Shown: in pieces, positions 7,406 through 13,860 of the stretch
How positions within the stretch are numbered: the stretch's first letter is position 1
Layout of the letters: the number at the start of each line of letters is the position of its first letter
Notes under the pieces: generated by a model
What the model was told of the DNA's origin: nothing
What the model saw: only the letters and a program-made list of their open reading frames with translations
The model's database searches: none
Translations under genes and position numbers: made by a program
Source of the DNA: 2-01-FULL-33-17 sp964474375
Lineage (GTDB): Bacteria > Patescibacteriota > Minisyncoccia > Phycocordibacterales > UBA9973
DNA: 64,000 bases
Direction: 5' to 3'
Assembly (NCBI GenBank): GCA_964474375.1
Contig: CAYYSG010000001.1
Location: forward strand, 62,001 to 126,000

Positions 7406-7966
7406 TTAGCTACTCGCCATCTCGCGAGGATCGTTTTTAGGGTTTAATGCCCCAGTTTCGTTTTCATGTGCGGGTAGTCCAAGGATTTCTACGATTTCAT
7501 CTTTTGTAGCATAGAGCTTTAGCTTTTCTGCGATTTCGTCGTTAGAAAGATTTACTTCTTGTCCAGTCACTTTTCGCCATAGCTTTATTCGGAAGTCTGG
7601 GTCACCATTCTTTCGGCTTGTTGCTTTGGCTAAGAAATTTGGGTCTACTACGTAGTCGCCTTTTTTCCTTTTGTTTTTTGCATTAAATCCATCTGTGCCC
7701 CAAAAGGGTATCAGTTTGAATTTTTCTGTAATTTCTGTCGACAAATCATTTTTTGCTTTCACAAAAATGTTTCTTTCTACTCCATTACTTTTACCGATTT
7801 GCATAATTATCGGTACTTCTTCGGGTATGGTACCCATGTTTACCTTTGTTTTGCCTGGTCCGATGACTTTATAGCTCTCGCTAACAAGCATTTCCTCGGC
7901 TTTGTTTGTTGTTGGATTTGGGAACATTATCCCCAATTCTGCTGATTTTTTTTGACTTTTTCTCAT
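7406..7966 (-). CDS. Hypothetical protein, 186 residues
   Basis: Not recognised. Soluble, lysine-rich, with no signal peptide. A beta-rich first half (SESYKVIGPGKTKVNMGTI, EVPIIMQIGKSNGVERNIFVKAK) is followed by charged loops. Near the C terminus, ATKDEIVEILGLPAHENE resembles a short helical DNA- or protein-binding element, but this is only a resemblance. A TTGACA-17-TAATAT promoter on the minus strand (8016 down to 7988) gives a leader of about 15 nt without a Shine-Dalgarno sequence. Confidence 0.65.
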   Translation of the reverse strand: MRKSQKKSAELGIMFPNPTTNKAEEMLVSESYKVIGPGKTKVNMGTIPEEVPIIMQIGKSNGVERNIFVKAKNDLSTEITEKFKLIPFWGTDGFNAKNKRKKGDYVVDPNFLAKATSRKNGDPDFRIKLWRKVTGQEVNLSNDEIAEKLKLYATKDEIVEILGLPAHENETGALNPKNDPREMASS

Positions 7967-7987
7967 ATATGTTTAAAACTTGTTTGT

Positions 7988-8016
7988 ATATTAACCTATT
8001 TTTAGAATTTTGTCAA
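7988..8016 (-). promoter_or_regulatory. Promoter of the 7406-7966 gene
   Basis: On the minus strand, TTGACA (8016-8011), a 17-bp spacer and TAATAT (7993-7988). Confidence 0.75.
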
Positions 8017-8020
8017 AAAT

Positions 8021-8051
8021 GCAAAAAGTCACATAAAATGTGACTTTTTGC
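8021..8051 (-). terminator. Terminator after tRNA-Pro
   Basis: A 13-bp stem (8021-8033 / 8039-8051) with AAAAAGTCACA/TGTGACTTTTT, immediately downstream of tRNA-Pro on the minus strand. Confidence 0.8.
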
Positions 8052-8060
8052 ATAATATTG

Positions 8061-8131
8061 TCGGGGTGCAGGGAATCGAACCCTGATCTCACGGTCCCAA
8101 ACCGCGTATACTACCACTGTACTACACCCCG
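8061..8131 (-). tRNA. tRNA-Pro (anticodon UGG)
   Basis: The acceptor stem CGGGGTG/CACCCCG, with the C1-G72 pair typical of bacterial tRNA-Pro. The anticodon stem is CGCGG/CCGTG with loop TTTGGGA (UGG, G37), and the T-stem is CAGGG/CCCTG. The discriminator is A and CCA is not encoded. Confidence 0.95.
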
Positions 8132-8246
8132 ATAGTTATAGCAGTTTAGCATACTTTCCTATTTTTTCAATGCCTATTTGTTTTTGGATTTATTTATGGT
8201 ATAAATAAGATTAATTTCAACACAATTTCAATATAATATTCAGCTT

Positions 8247-8696
8247 ATGGTAAACAATTTCAACTATCAGACCAATGTTTCCTTTATTCTTTTAGAGGAC
8301 AAAAAACCAAAAAACAAAGAGCTATTTGCTATTTGTGAAGTCAAAGACATTGCTAATTATGGCAATTCTTTCAATTATGCACCGGTATTCTGGTTCCCTA
8401 ATTGCAAGATTACTGAAAAAGAAGCTAAAATCTTGAGACTAGAGAAGTACGTCAATGAGTCCAGAAAACATCCCGACGGTTATATAATTTCGGGATCTAA
8501 GTCAACTCGTCAGAGTTTTGCAAGAGCGGTAGTTTTTGCGATTAGATGGTTTGAAAAAATTCATCGAGAAAAAAAACCGGTAATTGCTAGTCAGCCTAAA
8601 CAAAACCAACGTTTCCCTGGCCCAGCGTCTCAGGCTTTTGTTTCAGGAAAAGCCCAGTTTTCAAGAAAAAGAACTTCTTCGTCTAAAAAGAAGTAA
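8247..8696 (+). CDS. Hypothetical protein with basic C-terminal tail
   Basis: Not recognised; 149 residues. A globular N-terminal half (beta-rich, VSFILLEDKKPKNKELFAICEV, then NYAPVFWFPNCKI) is followed by a helix (SARTR-like segment STRQSFARAVVFAIRWFEKIHRE). The disordered Pro/Gln/Ser tail ends in KKK. TATAAT at 8232-8237 ends 9 nt before the ATG, which implies an almost leaderless mRNA. A terminator follows. A nucleic-acid-binding role would fit the tail but is inference. Confidence 0.6.
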   Translation: MVNNFNYQTNVSFILLEDKKPKNKELFAICEVKDIANYGNSFNYAPVFWFPNCKITEKEAKILRLEKYVNESRKHPDGYIISGSKSTRQSFARAVVFAIRWFEKIHREKKPVIASQPKQNQRFPGPASQAFVSGKAQFSRKRTSSSKKK

Positions 8697-8712
8697 ACTT
8701 TAAATCATTTTT

Positions 8713-8739
8713 AAAAACGCCATGTTTGTGGCGTTTTTT
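8713..8739 (+). terminator. Terminator after the 8247-8696 gene
   Basis: The stem AAAAACGCCA/TGGCGTTTTT (8713-8722 / 8729-8738) ends in a T-run. Confidence 0.8.
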
Positions 8740-8783
8740 TATTAGACACATCTTTTCTGCTCTAACAGACATATTTTCTATTA

Positions 8784-9038
8784 GACATTTATAAAAGACA
8801 TTAGTAAATGTCTGATATAAGCTATTGCGTCTTTTATTAAATTAATGTCCTATATACCCTAAAAATACCCTTATTTTTTAACAAAACTGTGCATAAAGTT
8901 GGGGATTAAGGGTATAACTGCCCTATTTTAATGTCTTTTATAATGGACAAAGTATGTTTTTTATGTCTTTTATAACGGACATTGATGTCTATTAGTTCTA
9001 TAAAAAGCTTATAAAATAAGGCTTTTATAACGGACATT
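8784..9038. repeat. Repeated TTATAAAAGACATT-type motifs
   Basis: The core AATGTCTTTTATAA appears at 8930-8943, as ATGTCTTTTATAA at 8963-8975, as CTTTTATAACGGACATT at about 9022-9038, and inverted as TTATAAAAGACATT at about 8790-8803. The copies at 8930 and 8962 form inverted repeats with GGACA(TT) downstream, so each could bind a dimeric protein. Confidence 0.6.
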
Positions 9039-9100
9039 ATCTTTTTGTATAACAAAACAATATTTTAATAATGGAAATGGGTCTTTTTTTGTGTCAAATG

Positions 9101-9116
9101 TGTTTCACGTGAAACA
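9101..9116. promoter_or_regulatory. parS site (perfect consensus)
   Basis: TGTTTCACGTGAAACA is a 16-bp perfect palindrome identical to the conserved bacterial ParB-binding parS sequence. It is the strongest of a cluster extending to 9700. Confidence 0.9.
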
Positions 9117-9190
9117 TATTTATCTGTTACACACCTGCCTTGCCGGTAGGCAGGTGAAACTTTAGCTAAAATGGCATAAAACCAGTTATT

Positions 9191-9262
9191 TGTTTCATGT
9201 GGAACATTGATATACGGCAAGTATGGTCTATTTATAAGCTGTGTATTGTGCCACGTGTAACA
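9191..9262. promoter_or_regulatory. Two degenerate parS-like sites
   Basis: TGTTTCATGTGGAACA (9191-9206) matches 14 of 16 positions of parS. TGTGCCACGTGTAACA (9247-9262) matches 13 of 16. Confidence 0.6.
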
Positions 9263-9268
9263 CCAGTA

Positions 9269-9274
9269 TATAAT
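9269..9274 (+). promoter_or_regulatory. -10 box of yraN (leaderless)
   Basis: A perfect TATAAT ends 7 nt before the ATG at 9282. It overlaps the alternative ATG at 9273, which therefore cannot be in the mRNA. Confidence 0.7.
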
Positions 9275-9281
9275 GGTTTGG

Positions 9282-9683
9282 ATGCCAAAGGTATTTACTT
9301 CAAATACTCAAAAAATAGGTAAACTAGGTGAAGAATTAGCCAAAAGGTTTCTCATGAAACACGGTTATTCTGTCTTAGAGGAAAATTATACTAAAAAGTA
9401 TGGTGAAATAGACCTAATAGCTAAAAAGGATGGAATAACACATTTCATAGAGGTTAAAAGCATCGTTTCACATGAAACTAGTAATGCTGTGCCACGTGAA
9501 ACATCTAACTATGATCCTTTGTCGAATGTGCACCCAGGTAAATTACGAAGATTATCCAGGGTTATACAGGTGTATCTAGTTACACATGAAACACTCAATT
9601 GGCAATTTGATGTAATTACTGTAAAAATTGATGAAAAGAATAGGGTAGGTCGAGTTACTCATATAAAAGATATTGTTATATAG
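9282..9683 (+). CDS. yraN: YraN / UPF0102 family nuclease-fold protein
   Basis: A small protein with the restriction-endonuclease-like fold; its cellular role in the family is not established. GKLGEELAKRFL, then GYSVLEENYTKKYGEIDLIAKKDG and HFIEVKS, reproduce the family core with the D...ExK-type acidic/lysine residues. The QFDVITVKI C terminus also fits. The start is set at 9282 because TATAAT at 9269-9274 overlaps the ATG at 9273. The gene itself carries parS-like palindromes at 9346, 9464, 9488 and 9578, read as HET or RET in the protein. The loop with SHETSNAVPRETSN is longer than usual for the family. Confidence 0.85.
   Translation: MPKVFTSNTQKIGKLGEELAKRFLMKHGYSVLEENYTKKYGEIDLIAKKDGITHFIEVKSIVSHETSNAVPRETSNYDPLSNVHPGKLRRLSRVIQVYLVTHETLNWQFDVITVKIDEKNRVGRVTHIKDIVI
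9346..9361. promoter_or_regulatory. parS-like site inside yraN
   Basis: GGTTTCTCATGAAACA matches 13 of 16 parS positions and lies within coding sequence. Confidence 0.45.
9464..9503. promoter_or_regulatory. Two parS-like sites inside yraN
   Basis: CGTTTCACATGAAACT (9464-9479, 13/16) and TGTGCCACGTGAAACA (9488-9503, 14/16) are 24 bp apart in phase with the reading frame. They encode the SHET and PRET repeats. Confidence 0.55.
9578..9593. promoter_or_regulatory. parS-like site inside yraN (3' part)
   Basis: AGTTACACATGAAACA matches 13 of 16 parS positions and encodes VTHET. Confidence 0.45.
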
Positions 9684-9684
9684 T

Positions 9685-9700
9685 TGTTACGCATGAAACA
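9685..9700. promoter_or_regulatory. parS-like site just after yraN
   Basis: TGTTACGCATGAAACA matches 13 of 16 parS positions and lies between the yraN stop and its terminator. Confidence 0.45.
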
Positions 9701-9729
9701 GAAAATCCCCGTAATAGGGGATTTTCTTA
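9701..9729 (+). terminator. Terminator after yraN
   Basis: The stem GAAAATCCCC/GGGGATTTTC with a 6-nt loop (9701-9710 / 9717-9726). It also serves tRNA-Gly on the minus strand. Confidence 0.75.
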
Positions 9730-9739
9730 ATGGTTTTTG

Positions 9740-9810
9740 TGCGGGTAAGGAGAATCGAACTCCTGTCTCATCCTTGGCAAGGACGTGTCCTACCACTAAA
9801 CGATACCCGC
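9740..9810 (-). tRNA. tRNA-Gly (anticodon GCC)
   Basis: The acceptor stem GCGGGTA/TACCCGC, anticodon stem CGTCC/GGATG with loop TTGCCAA, and T-arm AGGAG-TTCGATT-CTCCT. The discriminator is A, and CCA is not encoded. Confidence 0.95.
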
Positions 9811-9899
9811 ATGGTTACACAAGAAAATAATAGCATAAATATTTAAAAAAACAAATATAACTGTATTTTTTAACTATTATTTGCTATAGTCTAGTCTGA

Positions 9900-9971
9900 G
9901 CATCCGTCGTTCAACGGATAGGACATCGGTCTTCGGAACCGAGAATGTGGGTTCGATTCCTGCCGGATGCA
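9900..9971 (+). tRNA. tRNA-Arg (anticodon UCG)
   Basis: The acceptor stem GCATCCG/CGGATGC, anticodon stem TCGGT/ACCGA with loop CTTCGGA, T-loop TTCGATT and discriminator A at 9971. CCA is not encoded. A TATAGT -10 box lies at 9885-9890. pspC follows 24 bp downstream and may be read through. Confidence 0.93.
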
Positions 9972-9995
9972 CAATTATAAATTCATTATACAAAT

Positions 9996-10229
9996 ATGAA
10001 AAGACTATATAGAAGCGATAAAAATAAAGTAATTGCTGGAGTAATGGGTGGAATAGGTGAATATGCAAATGTTGACCCTGTAGTTATTCGTGCATTTTAT
10101 TTGGCTATTACTATCTTTAGTGCAGTTTTCCCTGGGATAATTGTTTATTTATTGCTTATACTAGTAATACCTAAACATCCTAATTTCAAGGAAGCTCATG
10201 CTGAAGAAGTAAATAATGCAAATCAATAA
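9996..10229 (+). CDS. PspC-domain membrane protein
   Basis: A small 77-residue envelope-stress-type protein. The PspC signature LYRSDKNKVIAGVMGGIGEYANVDPVVIRAFYLAI fills the first half and is followed by a transmembrane helix (about 37-57, VFPGIIVYLLLILVIP). PspC-family proteins in other bacteria sense membrane stress; here no other psp gene is visible. Its last 14 bp overlap the start of cca, implying translational coupling. It lies just after tRNA-Arg. Confidence 0.9.
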   Translation: MKRLYRSDKNKVIAGVMGGIGEYANVDPVVIRAFYLAITIFSAVFPGIIVYLLLILVIPKHPNFKEAHAEEVNNANQ

Positions 10230-11787
10230 TTCTCAAATCCCAGAATTTGTGCGATATGTTTCCGAGACTTTAGAGTCTGCGGGTTTTTCGGCATATTTAG
10301 TGGGCGGGTGTGTTAGGGATTTGTTAATAGGCCGAATTCCTAAAGACTTTGATATTACGACAAGTGCCACGCCGGAAGACATTATAAAAATATTCCCAAA
10401 GACTGTATATGAAAATGTTTTTGGGACTGTTCTCGTGGTGGATGAAGATTTGAAAGACTACGCAGATTCTAAAAAAACAGAAGGTCCTCGGGTCAGTTCA
10501 CCAGACCATTCTGTTGTTTTTAAACCTGCTTCGTCTGATTTTGGTAATAATGATAGTGTTTTTAGTGTTGAAGTTACTCCTTTTCGCAAAGAAGGCAAGT
10601 ATACTGACAGGCGTCATCCTGACAATGTAGTTTTTAGTAAAGATATAAACGATGATTTGTCTCGTCGCGATTTTACTATTAACGCCATGGCCTATAGGTT
10701 AGCTACTAATGAGTTAATTGATTTGTTTAATGGTCAGCCTGACCTAGATTCAAAGACCGTGCGTACTGTGGGTGACGCCGATGAAAGATTCAATGAAGAC
10801 CCACTGCGTCTAATGCGAGCGGTTAGGTTTGCTACCGAGCTTGGTTTCAGTATAGAAGCAAATTCTATGATGGCTATTGCTGAAAATTCAGAATTACTCA
10901 AACATATTTCTATCGAAAGAATACGTGACGAGTTTATAAAAATAATAAATTCAGATTCTCCAGCCAGCGGCATTGAAATGCTTCGCAGGTTTAGTCTTTT
11001 GCCTTATATAATACCTGAATTACTAGACGGTGTAGGTTGTGTTCAGGGCGGGGCACACAAATATGATGTTTACGAGCATTTGTTACATGCACTCCAGCAT
11101 GCATCTGACAAAAAGTTTAGTTTTCATATTAGACTCTCCGCACTATTTCATGACATAGGTAAGCCTAAGAGTCGTAGAGAATCTAATGATAAGAATAAAA
11201 AACAATATACTTTCTATGGTCACGAAGTCATCGGTGCCAAAATGGCCAAGAAGATAATGGAAAGAATGAAATTCCCTAAGAACGATGTGGATTTAGTTTA
11301 TAAATTTGTACGTTATCATATGTTTTTCTCTGATACCGAAGTCATAACTCTTTCACCAGTTCGTCGTATGATAGCTAACGTTGGTGTGGATCATATTTGG
11401 GAACTCATGCAAATTAGGGAATGCGACCGTGTTGGTATGGCTAAAAATGAAGCCCCGTATCGTCTGCGTAAATACCACGCCATGATTGAACAGGCTCTGC
11501 GTGACCCAATATCCGTAAAACAACTAAAAATCAATGGTGATAGTTTAAAAGACGCTGGTATTAACCCTGGTCCCAGAATGGGCTGGATACTATTGGCACT
11601 GCTAGAAGAAGTAATCGAAGACCCATCATTAAACACCGAAGAATATTTGCTAGGCAGGGTAGCAGTGTTAAACAAACTAACCGACATAGAGTTACGCAAA
11701 TTAGGTGACGAAGCCCGCAGTAAAAAAGACGAACTAGAAGAAGAAGAAGTTTCCAGACTACATGCGAAACATAATGTAAAAAAATAA
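10216..11787 (+). CDS. cca: CCA tRNA nucleotidyltransferase with HD domain
   Basis: Adds the 3' CCA to tRNAs, which is essential here because none of the visible tRNA genes encodes CCA. The nucleotidyltransferase head has LVGGCVRDLLIGRIPKDFDIT (the GG and DxD metal motif) and RRDFTINAMAY. The neck/body follows, and an HD phosphohydrolase domain (ALFHDIGKPKS, about residue 310) is present. An unusual polar insertion of about 35-40 residues (about 85-120, Ser/Asp/Lys-rich) interrupts the head. The 523 residues exceed the 400-450 of typical enzymes, owing to this insertion and a charged C-terminal tail. It overlaps pspC by 14 bp. Confidence 0.93.
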   Translation: MQINNSQIPEFVRYVSETLESAGFSAYLVGGCVRDLLIGRIPKDFDITTSATPEDIIKIFPKTVYENVFGTVLVVDEDLKDYADSKKTEGPRVSSPDHSVVFKPASSDFGNNDSVFSVEVTPFRKEGKYTDRRHPDNVVFSKDINDDLSRRDFTINAMAYRLATNELIDLFNGQPDLDSKTVRTVGDADERFNEDPLRLMRAVRFATELGFSIEANSMMAIAENSELLKHISIERIRDEFIKIINSDSPASGIEMLRRFSLLPYIIPELLDGVGCVQGGAHKYDVYEHLLHALQHASDKKFSFHIRLSALFHDIGKPKSRRESNDKNKKQYTFYGHEVIGAKMAKKIMERMKFPKNDVDLVYKFVRYHMFFSDTEVITLSPVRRMIANVGVDHIWELMQIRECDRVGMAKNEAPYRLRKYHAMIEQALRDPISVKQLKINGDSLKDAGINPGPRMGWILLALLEEVIEDPSLNTEEYLLGRVAVLNKLTDIELRKLGDEARSKKDELEEEEVSRLHAKHNVKK

Positions 11788-11814
11788 CCGGACACATTAA
11801 CTGTGTCCGGTTTG
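11786..11814. terminator. Bidirectional terminator between cca and the 11832 gene
   Basis: The stem AACCGGACACA/TGTGTCCGGTTT with a 5-nt loop lies between convergent genes. Confidence 0.75.
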
Positions 11815-11831
11815 TTTACATAGTAATTTTT

Positions 11832-12350
11832 TTAATAGGCGTATCCTTTCCTGTTTAGATAGATTTCTCTCCGCATTATAGAAAGTAAATTTTCTCTTTC
11901 TTTGGATTTAATCTTAGATGTTACCCATTCTTGAATAATACTTTTGTATGGTGAAATTCGGAACACCATACAGCTTGGATTTGTGGAATCTTCGTAGTAG
12001 TAAAATCTTCCAATTTTGAAGACATCAATGTCATGAGCTTTTCTCATTTCAGACATTTTTCTCATTTCTTTAACATCACTGTCTACTACGGTTTGTAATC
12101 GTAGTTCATTAAATAATGAGTCAATGAGCTGAACATCTTCTTCAAGGTAGATTTTTTTACGAAAGTTCTTGTTCTTTTGCAGGTTTTCGATTCCTGCGAC
12201 CAGAACCCATTCATTTTTGTTGCCATTACAGGCTGGTTGGTACGTTATTTCTCGAGTGTTAGACAACTCTTCTTCTGTTAGGTGATCCTTGCTTCTTTTA
12301 AGGAATATTTCCCAAATAACGTTAATAATGATTAGTTCATTTTTTTTCAT
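11832..12350 (-). CDS. Hypothetical protein, related to the neighbour at 12444
   Basis: Not recognised; 172 residues, soluble and charged. The N terminus (NELIIINVIWEIFLKRS) aligns with that of the adjacent gene (NLTIEKNVWELALTQSS). The C-terminal region IIQEWVTSKIKSKERENLL aligns with VMLEWLRIYHEKIQSHYLGL. The two may therefore be diverged tandem paralogues. The middle contains YYYEDSTNPSCMVFRISPYKS, which reads as beta strands. It has its own TTGACA-17-TACTAT promoter (12400 down to 12372) and a separate terminator. Confidence 0.65.
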   Translation of the reverse strand: MKKNELIIINVIWEIFLKRSKDHLTEEELSNTREITYQPACNGNKNEWVLVAGIENLQKNKNFRKKIYLEEDVQLIDSLFNELRLQTVVDSDVKEMRKMSEMRKAHDIDVFKIGRFYYYEDSTNPSCMVFRISPYKSIIQEWVTSKIKSKERENLLSIMRREIYLNRKGYAY

Positions 12351-12371
12351 ATTTTTATCAATTTATTTTAA

Positions 12372-12400
12372 ATAGTACATTTTATATGGAACTTTGTCAA
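12372..12400 (-). promoter_or_regulatory. Promoter of the 11832-12350 gene
   Basis: On the minus strand, TTGACA (12400-12395), a 17-bp spacer and TACTAT (12377-12372). Confidence 0.75.
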
Positions 12401-12405
12401 ATCAA

Positions 12406-12432
12406 AAGGCTCTTCGTTTATGAAGAGCCCTT
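12406..12432 (-). terminator. Terminator after the 12444-12989 gene
   Basis: The hairpin GGCTCTTC/GAAGAGCC with A/T flanks lies just downstream of the minus-strand gene. Confidence 0.7.
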
Positions 12433-12443
12433 AGTATCATTGT

Positions 12444-12989
12444 TTAATTTGAAACAGCCCCGGGCTCTTCAACTAATTTTTCATTTTGTTTTATTAGATG
12501 GTGAACATTATCCACCTCGAACCCGATCAAGGGAACTTCTGGTAAATACTTTTTCCCATCATTTTCTTTCAATCCCAAATAATGAGACTGGATTTTTTCA
12601 TGGTATATTCTCAGCCACTCTAACATTACGGCAGTGCTTTGGGTAACCCGGATTTCTTCTTCTTTGTTTGTTTTTGACAGGTTTATATAAAAGCCTTCTC
12701 TGTTTTTGTAAACCCATACATACACAGGCAGTGTCTCGAATCCTTTTAGGGTGTAGATGTTTTCGGTTCCTGATTTTTCAGGATTCTCAATGGCTTTACT
12801 AAGAATACTTCTTAGTGCTTGAGACGATTTTACCGGTTCTATTTTGTCGAACTTTTCACTGCTTTTTGTTCTGTAGTAGACAGCATCCTTTTTGCTGTTA
12901 AACACTGCTTCTACAAGATTTTCGGTACTTGATTGTGTTAGGGCTAGTTCCCAAACATTTTTTTCGATTGTGAGATTTTGATTTTCCAT
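12444..12989 (-). CDS. Hypothetical protein, related to the neighbour at 11832
   Basis: Not recognised; 181 residues, soluble, with no signal peptide. The N-terminal NVWELAL and a later MLEWLRIYHEKI segment resemble the neighbouring 172-residue protein. The central YTLKGFETLPVYVWVYKNREGFYINLSK segment is probably beta-rich. A near-perfect TTGACA-17-TATTAT promoter (13045 down to 13017) gives a leader of about 20 nt without a Shine-Dalgarno sequence. The paired genes have the same promoter geometry, which supports duplication of a gene-plus-promoter unit. Confidence 0.65.
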   Translation of the reverse strand: MENQNLTIEKNVWELALTQSSTENLVEAVFNSKKDAVYYRTKSSEKFDKIEPVKSSQALRSILSKAIENPEKSGTENIYTLKGFETLPVYVWVYKNREGFYINLSKTNKEEEIRVTQSTAVMLEWLRIYHEKIQSHYLGLKENDGKKYLPEVPLIGFEVDNVHHLIKQNEKLVEEPGAVSN

Positions 12990-13016
12990 GATATATTTTC
13001 ATTTGATATTAATAAT

Positions 13017-13045
13017 ATAATACACTTTATATTCAGTTTTGTCAA
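13017..13045 (-). promoter_or_regulatory. Promoter of the 12444-12989 gene
   Basis: On the minus strand, TTGACA (13045-13040), a 17-bp spacer and TATTAT (13022-13017). Confidence 0.78.
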
Positions 13046-13049
13046 ATAA

Positions 13050-13820
13050 CTATTTATTCTTCATCTTGATTTCAATAGGGCAGTGGTCGGACCCTACTAC
13101 ATCGGTATGGGTGGTAAACCCAGTTATTAGCTTCATTGCTTTGTCGTTAGCAAAGAAATAGTCTATTCTCCATCCGACGTTGCGAGTTCGGGATGCTGTT
13201 TTTTGGTCCCAGTAAGTATAAACATCTTTTTGATTCGGATGAAAATGACGAAACACATCAGTAAACCCAGATTTTATGACTTTATCAATCCAAGCTCGCT
13301 CTATTGGTAGGAATCCAGTATTCGTTTCGTTTGCTTTGGGGCGAGCCAGGTCTATCTCTGTATGGGCTGTGTTTACATCGCCGCAAAATATCACCGCATA
13401 GCCGGCTTTGTTTAGCTTTTTTATCTTTTTTAAGAAGGCGTCATAAAACTTTAGTTTGTACTCCAGTCTGTGAGGACCTTGGCCACCATTTGGGAAATAA
13501 CCTGTAATTAATACAGTTTTACCAAAATAAGCAAAAATAGTCCGGCCTTCGGTATTGAACTCAGCTTCATCCATTTCGGTTACTTTGTCCGGCAGGGTTT
13601 TGGAATACATGGCTACTCCGCTATAGCCTTTTCTGGCACGGGACGACACAAAATGACAGTAATATTCACCCAATTCCCTTAAATTTTGAGGTAATTGTTC
13701 GATTTCAGCTTTTGTTTCTTGTAAAAATATAATATCCGGGGATTCATCTAGTACCCAGTCAAAATCACCTCTTTTGTGAATAGCCCTAATTCCGTTGATG
13801 TTCCACGATATAATTCGCAT
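13050..13820 (-). CDS. xth: Exodeoxyribonuclease III / AP endonuclease
   Basis: Base-excision-repair enzyme of the EEP superfamily that cleaves at abasic sites and trims 3' ends. Family motifs in order: ISWNINGIRA at the N terminus, LQETK with the metal-binding Glu35, the GYSGVAM strand, the catalytic GDVNTAH (about 151-157), WRIDYFFA and the terminal GSDHCPI with the catalytic His. The 256 residues match the family. A longer ORF upstream (to 13877) is rejected because the first 19 codons overlap promoter sequence and MRIISWN is the canonical start. A TATACA -10 box (13831-13826) ends 5 nt before this ATG, so the mRNA is probably leaderless. Confidence 0.94.
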   Translation of the reverse strand: MRIISWNINGIRAIHKRGDFDWVLDESPDIIFLQETKAEIEQLPQNLRELGEYYCHFVSSRARKGYSGVAMYSKTLPDKVTEMDEAEFNTEGRTIFAYFGKTVLITGYFPNGGQGPHRLEYKLKFYDAFLKKIKKLNKAGYAVIFCGDVNTAHTEIDLARPKANETNTGFLPIERAWIDKVIKSGFTDVFRHFHPNQKDVYTYWDQKTASRTRNVGWRIDYFFANDKAMKLITGFTTHTDVVGSDHCPIEIKMKNK

Positions 13821-13825
13821 ATATT

Positions 13826-13854
13826 TGTATAGTTTAACATACATAATGTATACT
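13826..13854. promoter_or_regulatory. Divergent leaderless -10 boxes (xth and surface protein)
   Basis: TATACA on the minus strand (13831-13826) and TATACT on the plus strand (13849-13854) serve genes whose ATGs are only 40 bp apart. They leave 5 and 6 nt, respectively, between box and ATG. Confidence 0.65.
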
Positions 13855-13860
13855 ATATAT

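Larger units (their letters stand above)
8741..9272. other. Repeat-rich non-coding region, candidate partition/origin locus
   Basis: About 530 bp with no credible ORF. The left part carries repeated AATGTC/GACATT motifs, several arranged as AATGTC-N10-GACATT. The right part carries parS-type palindromes (9101, 9191, 9247) and a GC-rich hairpin CACCTGCCT/AGGCAGGTG at 9132-9156. An AT-rich stretch lies between them. No clear DnaA box (TTATCCACA) was seen, so the origin assignment is inference. Confidence 0.55.

Noticed and set aside
9877..10068. 63-codon minus-strand ORF
   Set aside because: It covers tRNA-Arg and the pspC start in antisense; no independent coding evidence.
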